A stretch of DNA of 40,302 nucleotides, from NCBI RefSeq assembly GCF_002154505.1, contig NZ_MUBM01000148.1:1-40302 (forward strand), given 5' to 3'. This DNA comes from Streptomyces carpinensis (lineage in GTDB: Bacteria; Actinomycetota; Actinomycetes; Streptomycetales; Streptomycetaceae). The translations under genes and the position numbers were made by a program. The notes under the pieces were generated by a model. That model was not told the origin of the DNA, ran no database searches, and was given only the letters and a program-made list of their open reading frames with translations. Below are positions 15,135-23,099 of this stretch, in pieces. Every line of letters starts with the position of its first letter. Within the stretch, counting starts at the first letter, position 1.

Positions 15135-15851
15135 TCAGCCGGAGGCCCGGTGTCCGTCCGCCGATTTCCGAAGTGCCTCCCCGGCCCGTACGGCCACCGG
15201 ATCGCCGTGCCCGAAGCAGGCCACGTCCACGTCCAGGGTGGCCAGACGCCGGAAGGAGGCGATCGCCAGGGCCCGGTCGAGGTTGAACACGCCCAGCACG
15301 ACCGCGCCGTCCACCGGCGAGGCGGCGACCGCGTCCCCGGTGAAGAGCACACCGTGGCGCGGGAGATGGAGGGCGATGCTGCCGTGCGTGTGGCCGGGGG
15401 CGTGGACGACGCGGGCGCCGCCGCCGAAGTCGAGCACATCGCCGTCGGTCACTTCCGTGACCTCGCGCGGCCGGACCGGCTCACCCCGGGGCAGGTGCTT
15501 GGCGGCCTCGGCGTGGATCGGGCGCTCCCAGTCCTCGAAGACCGGCGACGGGCCCGGCAGTTCGCCCCGGACGAACGGCGCGTCCAGGCGGTGGGCCAGC
15601 ACCGCCGCCCCGGTCGTCCCGGCCACCTCCCCGGCACCCCCCGCGTGGTCCTCGTGGAAGTGGGTGAGCACGATCCGCCGTACGTCCGCGGGGTCCCGCC
15701 CGAGGGACCTGATCGCCTCGGCGATCGGCGCGCCGGCGCCCTTCGCCCCGGCGTCGACGAGGGTCAGCTCGTCACCGTCGCGCCAGAGGTAGGCCTGGCC
15801 CACGGGGAAGCGCAGCAGGTGGAGCCGGGGAAGGATCTCTACGACGTCCAT
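15135..15851 (-). CDS. MBL-fold metallo-hydrolase
   Basis: A 238-aa protein with the metallo-beta-lactamase metal motif H-F-H-E-D-H (H64, H66, D68, H69), further ligands in A-P-G-H-T-H-G-S (~152) and T-G-D-A-V (~170), and a C-terminal G-H-G-D. Members of this glyoxalase-II/hydrolase group cleave thioesters, lactones or phosphodiesters using two metal ions. The substrate cannot be told from sequence. It is the first gene of a two-gene operon with the kinase-fold protein 10 bp downstream. Confidence 0.88.
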   Translation of the reverse strand: MDVVEILPRLHLLRFPVGQAYLWRDGDELTLVDAGAKGAGAPIAEAIRSLGRDPADVRRIVLTHFHEDHAGGAGEVAGTTGAAVLAHRLDAPFVRGELPGPSPVFEDWERPIHAEAAKHLPRGEPVRPREVTEVTDGDVLDFGGGARVVHAPGHTHGSIALHLPRHGVLFTGDAVAASPVDGAVVLGVFNLDRALAIASFRRLATLDVDVACFGHGDPVAVRAGEALRKSADGHRASG

Positions 15852-15865
15852 GGCACGACCCTAGG

Positions 15866-15894
15866 GAGGGCCCCCGCCCGGGGCGAGGGCCCTC
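15866..15894. terminator. Hairpin between the MBL and dipeptidase genes
   Basis: GAGGGCCC (15866-15873) pairs with GGGCCCTC (15887-15894), and inside it CGCC/GGCG (15875-15878, 15882-15885) extends the stem after one mismatch. It follows the minus-strand dipeptidase gene and could stop its transcript before the MBL promoter. Confidence 0.55.
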
Positions 15895-15924
15895 TGCTGT
15901 CGGCAGAGCGGAGCGTGGCCCGGT

Positions 15925-15987
15925 CGGCCGCATGGCCGCGGGGAACGGCTCAGCCCCGGCCGCGTGGCCGCGGGGCGTCGCTCAGCC
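15925..15987. repeat. Imperfect 31-bp tandem duplication at a gene end
   Basis: 15925-15955 and 15957-15987 match at 26 of 31 positions with a 32-bp period. The second copy contains the stop codon of the dipeptidase gene (15982-15984); the first repeats the same context just outside the gene. It looks like a local slippage duplication. Confidence 0.7.
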
Positions 15988-17337
15988 GACCGCGTAGTTG
16001 CTCAGGAACAGCGCCTCGGCGACCGACAGCCGCTCCAGTTCTTCCGGGGAGACGCTCTCGTTCACGGCGTGGATCTGGGCCTCGGGCTCGCTCAGGCCGA
16101 TCAGCAGGATCTCGGCCTGCGGGTAGAGCGCGGCGAGCGTGTTGCACAGCGGGATCGAGCCGCCCTGCCCGGCGTACTGCAGCTCCTCACCGGGGTAGGC
16201 GACGGCCATCGCGTCGGCCATCGCCTGGTAGGCGGGGCTGGTGATGTCGGCGCGGAAGGCCTGGCCCTGGCCGATCTGCTCGGTGCGCACCCGGGCGCCC
16301 CACGGCGTGTGCGCCTCCAGGTGGGCCTGGAGCAGCTTGGTCCCCTCGGCCGCGTCGACGCCCGGCGGCACCCGCAGGCTGACCAGCGCTCGGGCGCCGG
16401 CCTGCACGGACGGCGTGGCGCCGACGACCGGCGGGCAGTCGATGCCGAGGACGGTGACGGCCGGCCGGGCCCAGATCCGGTCGGCGACCGTGCCGGAGCC
16501 GATCAGCTCCACCCCGTCCAGCACCTTGGCGTCCTTGCGGAACTGTTCCTCGTCGTACTGCAGGCCCTCCCAGACGGAGTCGCCGCCCAGGCCGTCGACC
16601 GTCGTCGAGCCGTCCTCGGCGCGCAGCGAGTCCAGGGCGCGGATCAGCGCGGCGAGCGCGTCCGGGGCGGCGCCGCCGAACTGGCCCGAGTGCAGGTTGC
16701 CCTCGAGGGTGTCGACCTGCACGCGGACCAGGGTCATGCCGCGCAGGGTGGTGGTGACGGTGGGCAGCCCGACGCGGAAGTTGCCGGTGTCGCCGATCAC
16801 GACGGTGTCGGCCTTCAGGAGTTCCGGGTGCTCCTCGGCGTAGCGCTCCAGGCCGCCGGTGCCCTGCTCCTCCGAGCCCTCGGCGATCACCTTGACGTTG
16901 ACGGGTATGCCGCCGTGGGCCTTGAGGGCGCGCAGCGCGAGCAGGTGCATGATGAGCCCGCCCTTGCAGTCGGCGGCGCCGCGTCCGTACCAGCGGCCGT
17001 CGCGCTCGGTCAGCTCGAAGGGCGGGGTGACCCAGGAGGCCTCGTCCAGCGGCGGCTGCACGTCGTAGTGGGCGTACAGCAGGACCGTCTTCGCGCCCTG
17101 CGGTCCGGGCAGGAAGCCGTACACGGACTGGGTGCCGTCCGGGGTGTCGAGCAGTGCCACGTCGGTGAAGCCCTCGGCGCGCAGCGCGTTCGCGACCCAG
17201 TTCGCGGCGCCCTCGCTCTCGCTCCTCGGGTACTGGTCGAAGTCCGCCACCGACTTGAAGGCCACCAGTTCGGCGAGCTCCGCCTTGGCCCTGGGCATCA
17301 GGGAGGCGACGGTCTCGGCGACCGGATTCGACGACAT
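15982..17337 (-). CDS. M20-family dipeptidase/metallopeptidase
   Basis: A 451-aa cytoplasmic zinc peptidase that likely cleaves dipeptides. AAGGAG lies 7 nt before ATG 17337 but only 1 nt before the in-frame GTG 17343, so the ATG is the start. Metal and catalytic residues: H90 and D92 in L-L-Y-A-H-Y-D-V-Q-P, D123 in G-R-G-A-A-D-C-K-G-G, E156/E157 in E-G-S-E-E-Q-G, D183 in I-G-D-T-G-N, and the C-terminal His in I-H-A-V-N-E-S. The dimerisation lid begins near L-H-S-G. A peptide importer lies 3 kb away, so the peptidase could act on imported peptides, but the genes are not co-transcribed. Confidence 0.95.
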   Translation of the reverse strand: MSSNPVAETVASLMPRAKAELAELVAFKSVADFDQYPRSESEGAANWVANALRAEGFTDVALLDTPDGTQSVYGFLPGPQGAKTVLLYAHYDVQPPLDEASWVTPPFELTERDGRWYGRGAADCKGGLIMHLLALRALKAHGGIPVNVKVIAEGSEEQGTGGLERYAEEHPELLKADTVVIGDTGNFRVGLPTVTTTLRGMTLVRVQVDTLEGNLHSGQFGGAAPDALAALIRALDSLRAEDGSTTVDGLGGDSVWEGLQYDEEQFRKDAKVLDGVELIGSGTVADRIWARPAVTVLGIDCPPVVGATPSVQAGARALVSLRVPPGVDAAEGTKLLQAHLEAHTPWGARVRTEQIGQGQAFRADITSPAYQAMADAMAVAYPGEELQYAGQGGSIPLCNTLAALYPQAEILLIGLSEPEAQIHAVNESVSPEELERLSVAEALFLSNYAVG

Positions 17338-17498
17338 GGGCACGCTCCTTGTGGGTGCGACGTTGTGCCGGTGCGTACCTGGGTGGCACTTCCGAGCACT
17401 TCTGTGTTCCGGGTGATCGTGTCAGCGTAGGCACGTCCCGGTGGGCGGGACGCGTACGCAGCCGATCCTCCCACAGCGGCCGTGGGCGGGAGCCGCCG

Positions 17499-17504
17499 TA
17501 GGAT
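17499..17504 (+). promoter_or_regulatory. -10 element TAGGAT of the reductase gene
   Basis: TAGGAT matches the favoured Streptomyces -10 sequence and lies 48 bp before the GTG start. No convincing -35 is visible 17-18 bp upstream. Confidence 0.4.
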
Positions 17505-17552
17505 GCGGGGGACAGCAGCGGCAGCCGGCTTGATCTGGAGCGGTAGACCATC

Positions 17553-18824
17553 GTGAGCAGCGAGAACTCTTCGGCGGACGACGTGCGGCAGGTGTGGGAC
17601 GTCGTCGTGGTGGGCGCGGGACCCGCGGGGGCCTCGGCCGCCTACGCGGCGGCGGTCGCGGGGCGGCGCGTGCTGCTGCTGGAGAAGGCGGAGCTGCCGC
17701 GCTACAAGACGTGCGGCGGCGGCATCATCGGCCCGTCGCGCGACGCGCTGCCGCCGGGCTTCGAGCTTCCGCTGAAGGACCGGGTGCACGCGGTGACGTT
17801 CTCGCACAACGGCCGCTTCACCCGTACCCGCCGCTCCAAGCAGATGCTGTTCGGGCTGATCAACCGGCCCGAGTTCGACCAGCAGCTGGTCGAGCACGCG
17901 CAGAAGGCCGGTGCCGAACTGCGCACCGGGGTCACCGTGGCGCGGGTCGAGCAGCACGGCTCGGCGGTGCCGGACCGGCGCACGGTCGCCGTGGTCCTCC
18001 AGGGCGGCGAGACGGTCCTCGCGCGTGCCGTGGTCGGCGCCGACGGCAGCGCCAGCCGCATAGGCGCCCACGTCGGTGTGAAGCTGGACCAGGTCGACCT
18101 CGGCCTGGAGGCGGAGATCCCGGTGCCCGAGACCGTCGCCGAGGACTGGCGAGGCCGGGTCCTGATCGACTGGGGTCCGATGCCGGGAAGCTACGGCTGG
18201 GTGTTCCCCAAGGGGGACACGCTGACGGTCGGGGTGATCTCGGCCCGCGGCGAAGGTGCCGCCACCAAGCGGTATTTGGAGGACTTCATCGCCCGTCTCG
18301 GCCTGGCCGGCTTCGAGCCGAGCGTCTCCTCCGGGCACCTGACCCGCTGCCGCGCCGAGGACTCGCCGCTGTCGCGCGGGCGGGTGCTGGTGTGCGGGGA
18401 CGCGGCCGGGATGCTGGAGCCGTGGACGCGCGAGGGCATCTCCTTCGCGCTCCGTTCCGGGCGGCTCGCGGGGGAGTGGGCGGTGCGGATCGCCGAGGCG
18501 CACGACGCGGTGGACGCCCGGCGCCAGGCCCTCAACTACGCGTTCGCGATCAAGGCGGGGCTCGGCGTCGAGATGGCCGTCGGCCGGCGGATGCTGGCGG
18601 TCTTCGAACGCCGTCCCGGTCTCTTCCACGCCGCCCTGACCGGTTTCCGTCCGGCCTGGAGGGCGTTCAAGGAGATCACCCAGGGCTCGACCTCGCTGGG
18701 CGAGCTGGTCCGCAACCATCCGGTGGCCCAGCGCGCCCTGACGGCCATGGACCGGCGGCCCGCCGCGCCGGTCACGCCCGCCGCCGACGGCGCGGAGAGC
18801 GAGCAGGACGCGGTCAGTTCGTGA
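17553..18824 (+). CDS. Geranylgeranyl-reductase-family FAD oxidoreductase
   Basis: A 423-aa flavoprotein. The dinucleotide-binding motif V-V-V-G-A-G-P-A-G-A-S is at ~18-28, a C-G-G-G loop at 54-57 as in digeranylgeranyl-glycerophospholipid/menaquinone reductases, and the second FAD motif V-L-V-C-G-D-A-A-G-M-L-E-P at ~278-290. Such enzymes saturate isoprenoid double bonds (menaquinone side chains, chlorophyll or lipid precursors). In Streptomyces, menaquinone is the likely type of target (inference). GTG 17553 has GGAG 12 nt upstream. The gene is convergent with the Ddn-like gene and overlaps its stop by 11 bp. Confidence 0.9.
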   Translation: MSSENSSADDVRQVWDVVVVGAGPAGASAAYAAAVAGRRVLLLEKAELPRYKTCGGGIIGPSRDALPPGFELPLKDRVHAVTFSHNGRFTRTRRSKQMLFGLINRPEFDQQLVEHAQKAGAELRTGVTVARVEQHGSAVPDRRTVAVVLQGGETVLARAVVGADGSASRIGAHVGVKLDQVDLGLEAEIPVPETVAEDWRGRVLIDWGPMPGSYGWVFPKGDTLTVGVISARGEGAATKRYLEDFIARLGLAGFEPSVSSGHLTRCRAEDSPLSRGRVLVCGDAAGMLEPWTREGISFALRSGRLAGEWAVRIAEAHDAVDARRQALNYAFAIKAGLGVEMAVGRRMLAVFERRPGLFHAALTGFRPAWRAFKEITQGSTSLGELVRNHPVAQRALTAMDRRPAAPVTPAADGAESEQDAVSS

Positions 18825-19263
18825 CCGTGATGCGGAAGACCGGGTGGTCGGGGGCGATGCGGCGCAGTTCGGCCTCGGAGGAGTCGGGGCCGACGCCGTC
18901 GAAGAAGACCCCGACCTCGGCCTTCCAGCGCTTGAGGTAGGCGCGCAGGAGCGGCGCCTTGTCGTCGTCGGCGATCTCCGTCGCGGTGAACGCGTCCACC
19001 CGCTTGCCCAGGCGCAGTTCACCGCCGCCCGCGGCGCGCATGTTGTGCGTCCACTGGACGTGGCCGCGCGGCGCGAGAAGGTACTGCTGTCCGTCGACGG
19101 TCAGCAGGTTCACGGGGGTGGTCCGCCACTGGCCGCTCTTGCGGCCGCGTACCGCCAGGATCCGGGAGCCCCAGACGCTGATGCCGCGGCGGGCCATCCA
19201 GGCCACCGTGCGGTTGAAGACGTTGACGGTGAACCAGCCGGGCTTCCGGACGTGTGCGGACAT
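18814..19263 (-). CDS. Deazaflavin (F420)-dependent nitroreductase-family protein
   Basis: A 149-aa split-barrel protein of the Ddn family, which uses coenzyme F420H2 to reduce quinones or nitro compounds. The family core R-K-S-G-Q-W-R-T-T-P-V-N-L-L is at ~41-54, followed by the A-P-R-G segment and W-x-H-N-M-R. AGGAGG just before ATG 19263 fixes the start; the frame is open far upstream but without support. It is divergent from a TetR regulator with a four-copy operator array between them, so it is the most likely target of that regulator. Confidence 0.92.
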   Translation of the reverse strand: MSAHVRKPGWFTVNVFNRTVAWMARRGISVWGSRILAVRGRKSGQWRTTPVNLLTVDGQQYLLAPRGHVQWTHNMRAAGGGELRLGKRVDAFTATEIADDDKAPLLRAYLKRWKAEVGVFFDGVGPDSSEAELRRIAPDHPVFRITVTN

Positions 19264-19289
19264 GACTTCCTCCTGGAAGCGGAAAGTGT

Positions 19290-19371
19290 GAGCGGTGCTC
19301 TCGCTGTCCTCAGTGTGGAGCAGATCGGTGCTCCATAGCAAGAGCGGCGCTCTCTTTTGTGTGCGGTGCTC
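19290..19371. promoter_or_regulatory. Four-copy operator array (GAGC-nnn-GCTC type)
   Basis: Between the divergent Ddn-like and TetR genes the heptamer GGTGCTC or GGCGCTC occurs four times on the plus strand, starting at 19294, 19327, 19346 and 19365. Two are full palindromes: GAGC-GGT-GCTC (19290-19300) and AGAGC-GGC-GCTCT (19341-19353). One is GGAGCA-N6-TGCTCC (19317-19334). The last is imperfect. The final two intervals are 19 bp each. Another palindrome, GAACA-C-TGTTC (19382-19392), abuts the tetR start. Confidence 0.7.
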
Positions 19372-19395
19372 TGAAAACGTGGAACACTGTTCTGC

Positions 19396-20085
19396 ATGAG
19401 CACCGCACAAGGGGCCCGCGCCCGGGCCAGGACGGAGATCACCGCCGCGATCAAGGACGAGGCGCGCAGACAGCTCGCGGCCGAGGGAGCCGCGAGGCTG
19501 TCGCTGCGGGCCGTGGCCCGCGAGCTCGGCATGGTCTCCTCCGCGCTGTACCGGTACTTCCCCAGCCGTGACGACCTGCTGACCGCGCTGATCATCGACG
19601 CGTACGACTCCCTGGGACACGCCGCGGAGGCCGCGCACCACGCGGTCGCCGACGCGGGGCCCCTGGAGCGCTGGACCACCGTGTGCGAGGCGGTGCGCGG
19701 CTGGGCCCTCGCGCACCCCCACGAGTACGCCCTCGTCTACGGCTCGCCCGTGCCCGGCTACACCGCGCCGCAGACCACCGTGCCGCCCGCCGCCCGCGTC
19801 GGCCTCCTCCTGATCGGCATCGTCCGCGACGCCCACGAGCGGGGCCATGTGACCGCGCCCGCGCTCCCCCCCGCGCTGCGCGAGGAGGCCGAGCGGATGC
19901 GAGCCGACCTCGCGCCCGACCTGCCACCCGAGGTGGTCGCCGCCCTCGTCGCCGCCTGGGCGCAGCTGTACGGCCTGATCGGGTTCGAGTTGTTCGGGCA
20001 GTTCCACCGGGTGGTGGAGGACCGCGAGCCGTTCTTCCGGCACGCGGCGATCCGGCTCGCGCACGGCGTGGGCCTGACTGCCTGA
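19396..20085 (+). CDS. TetR-family transcriptional regulator
   Basis: A 229-aa regulator. N-terminal HTH: L-S-L-R-A-V-A-R-E-L-G-M-V-S-S-A-L-Y-R-Y-F at ~35-55, preceded by a long basic helix. The C-terminal ligand domain (V-V-A-A-L-V-A-A-W and F-E-L-F-G-Q-F) is of the TetR_C group often found in actinobacteria. The ATG at 19396 has almost no Shine-Dalgarno sequence, and a palindrome ends 3 nt before it. It probably represses itself and the divergent Ddn-like gene through the repeated sites. Confidence 0.92.
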   Translation: MSTAQGARARARTEITAAIKDEARRQLAAEGAARLSLRAVARELGMVSSALYRYFPSRDDLLTALIIDAYDSLGHAAEAAHHAVADAGPLERWTTVCEAVRGWALAHPHEYALVYGSPVPGYTAPQTTVPPAARVGLLLIGIVRDAHERGHVTAPALPPALREEAERMRADLAPDLPPEVVAALVAAWAQLYGLIGFELFGQFHRVVEDREPFFRHAAIRLAHGVGLTA

Positions 20086-20091
20086 CCTCGT

Positions 20092-20114
20092 GCCCGGCAC
20101 CCGCGGCGCCGGGC
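20092..20114 (+). terminator. Short hairpin after the tetR gene
   Basis: GCCCGGC (20092-20098) and GCCGGGC (20108-20114) form a 7-bp stem with a 9-nt loop, starting 7 bp after the stop. Confidence 0.4.
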
Positions 20115-20184
20115 GCGGTCCTACTTCGCCGGGAGTACGAGTGATCACCTCGCCGGGGTGACGCGGCGGGCGGTGCCGGGCGTC

Positions 20185-20190
20185 TAGCGT
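20185..20190 (+). promoter_or_regulatory. -10 element TAGCGT of a probably leaderless transcript
   Basis: TAGCGT ends 7 nt before the ATG at 20198. That spacing puts the transcription start at or next to the start codon, and no ribosome binding site is present. Both facts fit a leaderless mRNA. Confidence 0.5.
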
Positions 20191-20197
20191 GGCCGTC

Positions 20198-21430
20198 ATG
20201 GAAGAGCAGCGCGTACGCCCGGGCGGTCCGCCGCAGTGGTGGCGGCACGGCCCTCCGTGGTGGACCCGCGCGGACGAGGAGGAGACGCGCGGCGCCCACT
20301 GGCCCTGGGTCTCCACCGTGCTGTTCACCGCCTTCGTGCTCGTAGGCTCGCACTTCTCGGCCCGCAACCAGCACGGCCACCGGGAGCCGCTGGACCCATA
20401 CGCGTACGCGCTGCTGTTCGTGGCCTGTGGGCTGCTGCTGTGGCGCAAGCGGCATCCGGTGATCGTCGCGTACGGCACGGCGGTGGCCACGCTGGCCTAC
20501 TTCGCCGCCGGATACCCGTACGGTCCCGTGTTCCTGGCCGTCGCCGTGAGCTGCTTCAGCGCCGTCGTCGCCGGGCACCGCCGGGCCGCGTGGTCGTCCG
20601 TGGGGGTGCTCTGGGCCGGGCACGCGCTCATCGCGCTGTGGCTCTACCGGTGGCTGCCGCCGCCCGGCGACAGCGCCTCCTCCTGGGGCCAGCAACTCGT
20701 CATCGCCACCTGGGTGGTGGCCGTCGTCGCCGTGTCCGAACTGGCTCGCGTCCGCCGCGAGCAGTGGGCCAAGGAGCGCGCCGAGCGCGTCCAGGCGGCC
20801 CGGCGGCGCGCCGACGCCGAACGGCTGCGCATCGCCCGCGAGCTGCACGACGTCCTCGCCCACAGCATCTCCGTCATCAACGTGCAGGCGGGCGTCGGTC
20901 TCGCACTCCTGGACATCGACCCGGAGCAGGCGCGCACCGCGCTCACCACCATCAAGGCCGCCAGCAAGGAGGCGCTGGGGGAGGTGCGCCAGGTGCTCGA
21001 CACCCTGCGCACGCCCGGAGACGCCCCGCGCGCCCCGGCGCCCGGCCTCGACCGGCTGCCCGAACTCGTGGACCAGGCGGCCCGCGCCGGCCTCACCGTC
21101 GACGTCGAGGGCTCCCCGCCCCGGCTGCCGCCCGGCACAGACCTCGCCGCCTTCCGCATCGTGCAGGAGGCCCTCACCAACGTCGTACGGCACTCGGGCT
21201 CCCGGCACGCGCGCGTGCGTCTCGATCACGACGCCGACACGCTGCGGCTGCGCATCGACGACGACGGGCCGCCGACCGGGGCGGACGCGGGCGGCAGCGG
21301 CAACGGACTGGCCGGGATGCGTGAACGGGCCGCCGCACTCGGTGGCACCATCGATGCGGGCCCGCGTCCCGACGGCGGCTGGCGGGTGCTCGCCGTGCTG
21401 CCGCTGACGATCAAGGAGGAGAGCCGGTGA
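20198..21430 (+). CDS. Sensor histidine kinase, NarL-partner type (HisKA_3)
   Basis: A 410-aa membrane kinase. Several hydrophobic segments between ~40 and 180 form the membrane sensor. The dimerisation domain has the phospho-acceptor H217 in A-R-E-L-H-D-V-L-A-H-S, followed by the ATPase N-box L-T-N-V-V-R-H-S and the G-box G-N-G-L-A-G-M-R-E-R. I prefer ATG 20198 over GTG 20189 because the TAGCGT element overlaps the latter. The stop overlaps the response-regulator start (GTGA), so the pair is translated together. The signal is unknown. Confidence 0.93.
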   Translation: MEEQRVRPGGPPQWWRHGPPWWTRADEEETRGAHWPWVSTVLFTAFVLVGSHFSARNQHGHREPLDPYAYALLFVACGLLLWRKRHPVIVAYGTAVATLAYFAAGYPYGPVFLAVAVSCFSAVVAGHRRAAWSSVGVLWAGHALIALWLYRWLPPPGDSASSWGQQLVIATWVVAVVAVSELARVRREQWAKERAERVQAARRRADAERLRIARELHDVLAHSISVINVQAGVGLALLDIDPEQARTALTTIKAASKEALGEVRQVLDTLRTPGDAPRAPAPGLDRLPELVDQAARAGLTVDVEGSPPRLPPGTDLAAFRIVQEALTNVVRHSGSRHARVRLDHDADTLRLRIDDDGPPTGADAGGSGNGLAGMRERAAALGGTIDAGPRPDGGWRVLAVLPLTIKEESR

Positions 21431-22092
21431 TCCGTGTCATTCTCGCCGACGACCAGTCGCTGGTGCGGGCCGGGTTCAAGGCACTGCTCGACGCGCAGCC
21501 GGACATCGAGGTCGCCGGGGAGGCCGCCGACGGCGAGGAGGCCCTGCGCATGGTGCGCGAAATGCGCCCCGACGTGGTGCTGATGGACATCCGCATGCCG
21601 TCGCTGGACGGCCTGGCCGCGACCCGCCGCCTCACCGAGGACGCCGACCTGAAGGACGTAAAGGTGGTCATGCTCACCACCTTCGAACTCGACGAGTACG
21701 TCTTCGAGGCGATCCGCTCGGGAGCCTCCGGCTTCCTGGTCAAGGACACCGAACCCGACGAACTCCTGCGCGCGGTACGGGCGGTGGTCGGGGGCGACGC
21801 GCTGCTGTCCCCGGGAGTCACCCGCCGTCTGATCGCCGAGTTCGCCGCCCGCTCCAAGGAGCCCGCCACCGCCGACGCCCTCGCCCGGCTCACCGAGCGC
21901 GAACGCGAGGTCATGGCCCTGGTCGGCATCGGCCTGTCCAACGAGGAGATCGCCCGCCGCCTGGTGGTCAGCCCGCTCACCGCGAAGACCCACGTCAGCC
22001 GCACCATGGTGAAGCTCGGCGCCCGAGACCGCGCCCAACTGGTCGTCCTGGCCTACGAGTCCGGCCTGGTGCGGCCCGGCTGGCTGGGCTGA
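21427..22092 (+). CDS. NarL/LuxR-type response regulator
   Basis: A 221-aa regulator. The receiver domain has the acidic pair D8/D9, phospho-acceptor D54 in V-L-M-D-I-R-M-P, and the K in G-F-L-V-K-D. The C-terminal LuxR HTH is L-T-E-R-E-R-E-V-M-A-L-V-G-I-G-L-S-N-E-E-I-A followed by T-A-K-T-H-V-S-R-T-M-V-K-L. The GTG start overlaps the kinase stop by 4 bp. The kinase at 20198 should phosphorylate D54. No target is evident in the window. Confidence 0.95.
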   Translation: MIRVILADDQSLVRAGFKALLDAQPDIEVAGEAADGEEALRMVREMRPDVVLMDIRMPSLDGLAATRRLTEDADLKDVKVVMLTTFELDEYVFEAIRSGASGFLVKDTEPDELLRAVRAVVGGDALLSPGVTRRLIAEFAARSKEPATADALARLTEREREVMALVGIGLSNEEIARRLVVSPLTAKTHVSRTMVKLGARDRAQLVVLAYESGLVRPGWLG

Positions 22093-22124
22093 GGCGACCG
22101 CCGTCCGCGGGGCCCGGCCCGGAC

Positions 22125-22880
22125 TCAGACGATCGCCGAGGTCTCCCGCCACAGCGCGGCGAGCGAACCGTCACCCGTCACGCCCGGGACCGGAACCCGG
22201 TTCCACAGCGCCAGGTACAGCTCGTCGGCCGGACCGGAGAGTTCGGCGTCGGCCGCCGCGGAGGCGTCCCGGACCGTGACCGGCGGCCCGTCCGAGAGCC
22301 GTACGGTCCACACCGCGTCCGCGCCCTCGGCCGTACCCGTCGCACGCACCCGCAGCACGCGCGGCTCGGAAGCGCGGACCCGGCTCCTGGAGCGGGCGTG
22401 GAAGCCGCGCAGCAGCTCGTCGATGCCGTCGACGGCGAACTCGCCGCCGATCGGGGTCGGTGTGCCGCCGCGCGCCCGCTCCGCGTCGAAACGGTGGACG
22501 GCCGTCTCGTGCGCCTGCCGCCGGGTCCAGAAGGCCAGCGGGGACGGCGACGCCTGGGGCGCCGGGTGGAACGTCCAGCACTCCACGTCGGCCGGCGCCC
22601 CGGCCAGGGTCTCGACGAGCCGCCGGTGGCTGTCCCGGTACCAGGCCACCAGCTCGGCGCCGTCGAGCTCGGGGGGATCCCCTATGGGGCGCGGCGAGTT
22701 GTGCCCGTCCGCGACGAAGGCGGCGGCCCACTCGTGCACCGCGCCCGTGTGCCCCAGCAGGTCCCGCACCCGCCAGCCCGGACAGGACGGCACGACGGCG
22801 TCGGTCCCCGCCTCCTCGGCCGCGGCGGCCAGCAGACGGCCCTCCCGATCCAGCACGTGAAGGAACTCGGCAGTCTTCAT
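22125..22880 (-). CDS. Maleylpyruvate-isomerase-family mycothiol-dependent enzyme
   Basis: A 251-aa DinB-fold metalloenzyme. Likely metal ligands are H44 in L-L-G-H-T-G, and H124/E125 and H129 in R-R-Q-A-H-E-T-A-V-H-R-F-D; the N-terminal P-S-C-P-G-W-R-V-R-D-L-L is the family signature. These proteins use mycothiol to isomerise or detoxify electrophiles. The substrate here is unknown. Only 32 bp separate its stop from that of the convergent response-regulator gene. The start codon ATG 22880 has a weak ribosome binding site. Confidence 0.88.
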   Translation of the reverse strand: MKTAEFLHVLDREGRLLAAAAEEAGTDAVVPSCPGWRVRDLLGHTGAVHEWAAAFVADGHNSPRPIGDPPELDGAELVAWYRDSHRRLVETLAGAPADVECWTFHPAPQASPSPLAFWTRRQAHETAVHRFDAERARGGTPTPIGGEFAVDGIDELLRGFHARSRSRVRASEPRVLRVRATGTAEGADAVWTVRLSDGPPVTVRDASAAADAELSGPADELYLALWNRVPVPGVTGDGSLAALWRETSAIV

Positions 22881-23038
22881 GGCGGGAAGTCTGCCGGACG
22901 GACCGCGCCGGTGGGGGTACGGACTGCCTGATGAGACGCGCCGTACGACCTCGGACCGGCCGGCCCGGACCGGCCGTGCGAACGGCCGACCAGCGGCGCC
23001 ACCCGGCGCGCGACCGGGGTCGGAGCCGTACGGTGAGT

Positions 23039-23067
23039 CGCTGTTCGGTGTGCCGCTGTTCGGTGTG
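23039..23067. repeat. Perfect 14-bp tandem direct repeat
   Basis: CGCTGTTCGGTGTG occurs at 23039-23052 and 23054-23067 (15-bp period), in the intergenic stretch 22881-23099 between two minus-strand genes, with a shorter partial match (CGGTGAG) just upstream. No other feature is seen in this stretch. Confidence 0.75.
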
Positions 23068-23099
23068 TCACGGCCCGGGTGAGTGGCGTTCGCCGTCCG

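Noticed and set aside
15964..17430. 488-codon plus-strand open frame opposite the M20 dipeptidase
   Set aside because: Only the minus strand shows the metal-binding motifs and a ribosome binding site.
22100..22121. Terminator between the response regulator and the mycothiol-dependent enzyme genes
   Set aside because: Only a 5-bp outer stem with an imperfect interior forms; too weak to call in such GC-rich sequence.
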